From: Planctomycetota bacterium
Lineage (GTDB): Bacteria > Planctomycetota > PUPC01 > JACPCR01
Length of the DNA stretch: 20,797 nt
Assembly: GCA_030740295.1 (NCBI GenBank)
Contig: JASLXP010000383.1
Span: 1 to 20,797 of the forward strand
Reading direction: 5' to 3'
Shown: piece after piece, positions 20,159 to 20,797 of the stretch
Numbering within the stretch: position 1 is the stretch's first letter
How the letters are laid out: each line of letters opens with the position of its first letter
Notes under the pieces: model-generated
What the model saw: the letters and a program-made list of their open reading frames with translations, nothing else
The model's database searches: none
What the model was told of the DNA's origin: nothing
Position numbers and translations under genes: made by a program

Positions 20159-20797
20159 TCACAACATCAATAGAGGGATGTCTCTGATTTCCACGGCAAG
20201 TGGATACGCCAGCCCATGCATCGCCAACTGCTCGTCATCCTTTGTATTAAAAACGAGCAGATCGATTTCATGTTCCTCAACCAATTTCTTGAAGTCTGCA
20301 AGGTGATGGCCGTGGGTGACGATAGCCTCAACTTCTGAAGTTATTCCGTTTTCTCTTAAAACCTGATCGCAGGAACTGATGTAGTCACCTGGTGCTCTTT
20401 CAGCGCGCTCCCGGATCTCCTGTCGCGCCATGTCCGTATCTATGGTCGAGATTTTGGAGATGAGATCCATGTAGTACTCGAATAGGGCCTCGTCCTCGAT
20501 ATGCGCGAGAAATAGTTTTCCCTTCGCTTCGGTATAGCGAACCGCGTGATTGATCAGCCTGTGATCGCCCGTGAGATGGTCGGTGACCACCATGACCACA
20601 TCAGTATCATCCATCGAATGCTCTGCCGCGCGTCCAGCTTCCGGATGAGGCAAAAGCAGAATCGGCGGCTTGGCAATCTGGGTGAGAACATCCACATATT
20701 CACCGACACTGAAAGGGAACTTCCAGGCCGCACTGTGCAGATTTCTATATGTGCAGACAAGATCCGCCCCACCTTCTTCCACCAGGCTTAAGAGCTC
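20159..20797 (-). CDS. Universal stress protein, tandem-domain type, cut by right edge
   Basis: The frame is open to the window edge (it begins ELLSLVEEGGADLV), so the 5' end is missing and the GTG near 20782 should not be taken as a start. At least 212 residues are visible: the C-terminal end of a first Usp domain (ADLVCTYRNLH ... PPILLLPHPEA), then a second domain (VVMVVTDHLTGDHRLINHAVRYTEAKGKLFLAHI) ending with DLLVFNTKDDEQLAMHGLAYPLAVEIRDIPLLML. The classic ATP-binding GxxGxxxxxxxxGS signature at the end is absent in the second domain; the stretch reads TKDDEQLAMHGLAYPLA, so this domain may not bind ATP. Being upstream of the ion antiporter gene suggests a regulatory link to ion or pH stress. 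Confidence 0.82.
   Translation of the reverse strand, partial: ELLSLVEEGGADLVCTYRNLHSAAWKFPFSVGEYVDVLTQIAKPPILLLPHPEAGRAAEHSMDDTDVVMVVTDHLTGDHRLINHAVRYTEAKGKLFLAHIEDEALFEYYMDLISKISTIDTDMARQEIRERAERAPGDYISSCDQVLRENGITSEVEAIVTHGHHLADFKKLVEEHEIDLLVFNTKDDEQLAMHGLAYPLAVEIRDIPLLML

Noticed and set aside
20783..20797. GTG near 20782 as start of the universal stress protein
   Set aside because: The frame is open to the edge and the residues before it (ELLSLVEEGGADLV) read as Usp sequence, so the gene is simply truncated by the window.
1..20797. Search for tRNA, rRNA, CRISPR arrays, insertion sequences, integrases and toxin-antitoxin or restriction genes
   Set aside because: None could be recognised on either strand; the window looks like core and semi-core chromosome with repeat-bearing gaps.

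Overview
The window (about 56% GC by eye) is 20.8 kb of ordinary bacterial chromosome. I see no tRNA, rRNA, CRISPR array, transposase or integrase. It suggests an aerobic, heterotrophic bacterium, probably of the Planctomycetota/Verrucomicrobiota/Lentisphaerota (PVC) group. The reasons are a transmembrane Ser/Thr kinase with a LamG-like C-terminus, a cupredoxin/carboxypeptidase-regulatory lipoprotein, a phytanoyl-CoA dioxygenase-type enzyme, and intergenic hairpin repeats of a style I associate with PVC genomes. This placement is inference; no rRNA or other decisive marker is present.

Layout. (1) 1-3432, minus: a transmembrane Ser/Thr kinase whose stop codon overlaps the start of a cysteine desulfurase cut by the left edge. 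(2) 3644-10965, minus: a complete aa3-type cytochrome c oxidase operon. In transcription order it holds a copper-site lipoprotein, ctaC (subunit II), ctaD (subunit I), ctaA (heme A synthase), ctaB (heme O synthase), ctaE (subunit III) and ctaF (subunit IV). It ends at a clear rho-independent terminator at 3599-3624. (3) 11372-12568, plus: a membrane-anchored HEAT-repeat protein, divergent from the oxidase operon across a 406-base region with a candidate promoter, two dyads and a multi-stem repeat. (4) 12799-14814, minus: a three-part signalling protein with TPR/TRAFs-binding-like, Rossmann/SLOG-like and class III nucleotide cyclase parts. (5) 15149-20797, all minus: two-domain universal stress protein (cut by the right edge), ArsB/NhaD-type ion transporter, bifunctional nuclease (DUF151), gamma-glutamyltransferase and a PhyH-family dioxygenase.

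How the genes work together. CtaB then CtaA turn heme B into heme A for CtaD. CtaC carries CuA and is the electron entry point. CtaE and CtaF complete the complex. CtaD is an A2-type enzyme (Tyr-Ser in place of the D-channel Glu), yet CtaC has no fused cytochrome c domain. The lipoprotein at the head of the operon has a plausible type 1 copper site, so it could be an electron donor or a copper-handling partner.

The most unusual signal is that two oxidase subunits carry large extra segments on the same, periplasmic side. CtaE has about 165-190 extra residues between its first two helices. CtaC has about 90-95 residues inserted just before the CuA ligand cluster. Together they could form an extra lobe near the electron entry site. 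The second most interesting object is the sensor-like cyclase fusion at 12799-14814. Intergenic regions are rich in hairpins: 6962-6990, 11291-11348, and a 27-bp-stem hairpin at 16126-16197 flanked by two opposed GGA/TGG-type low-complexity tracts.
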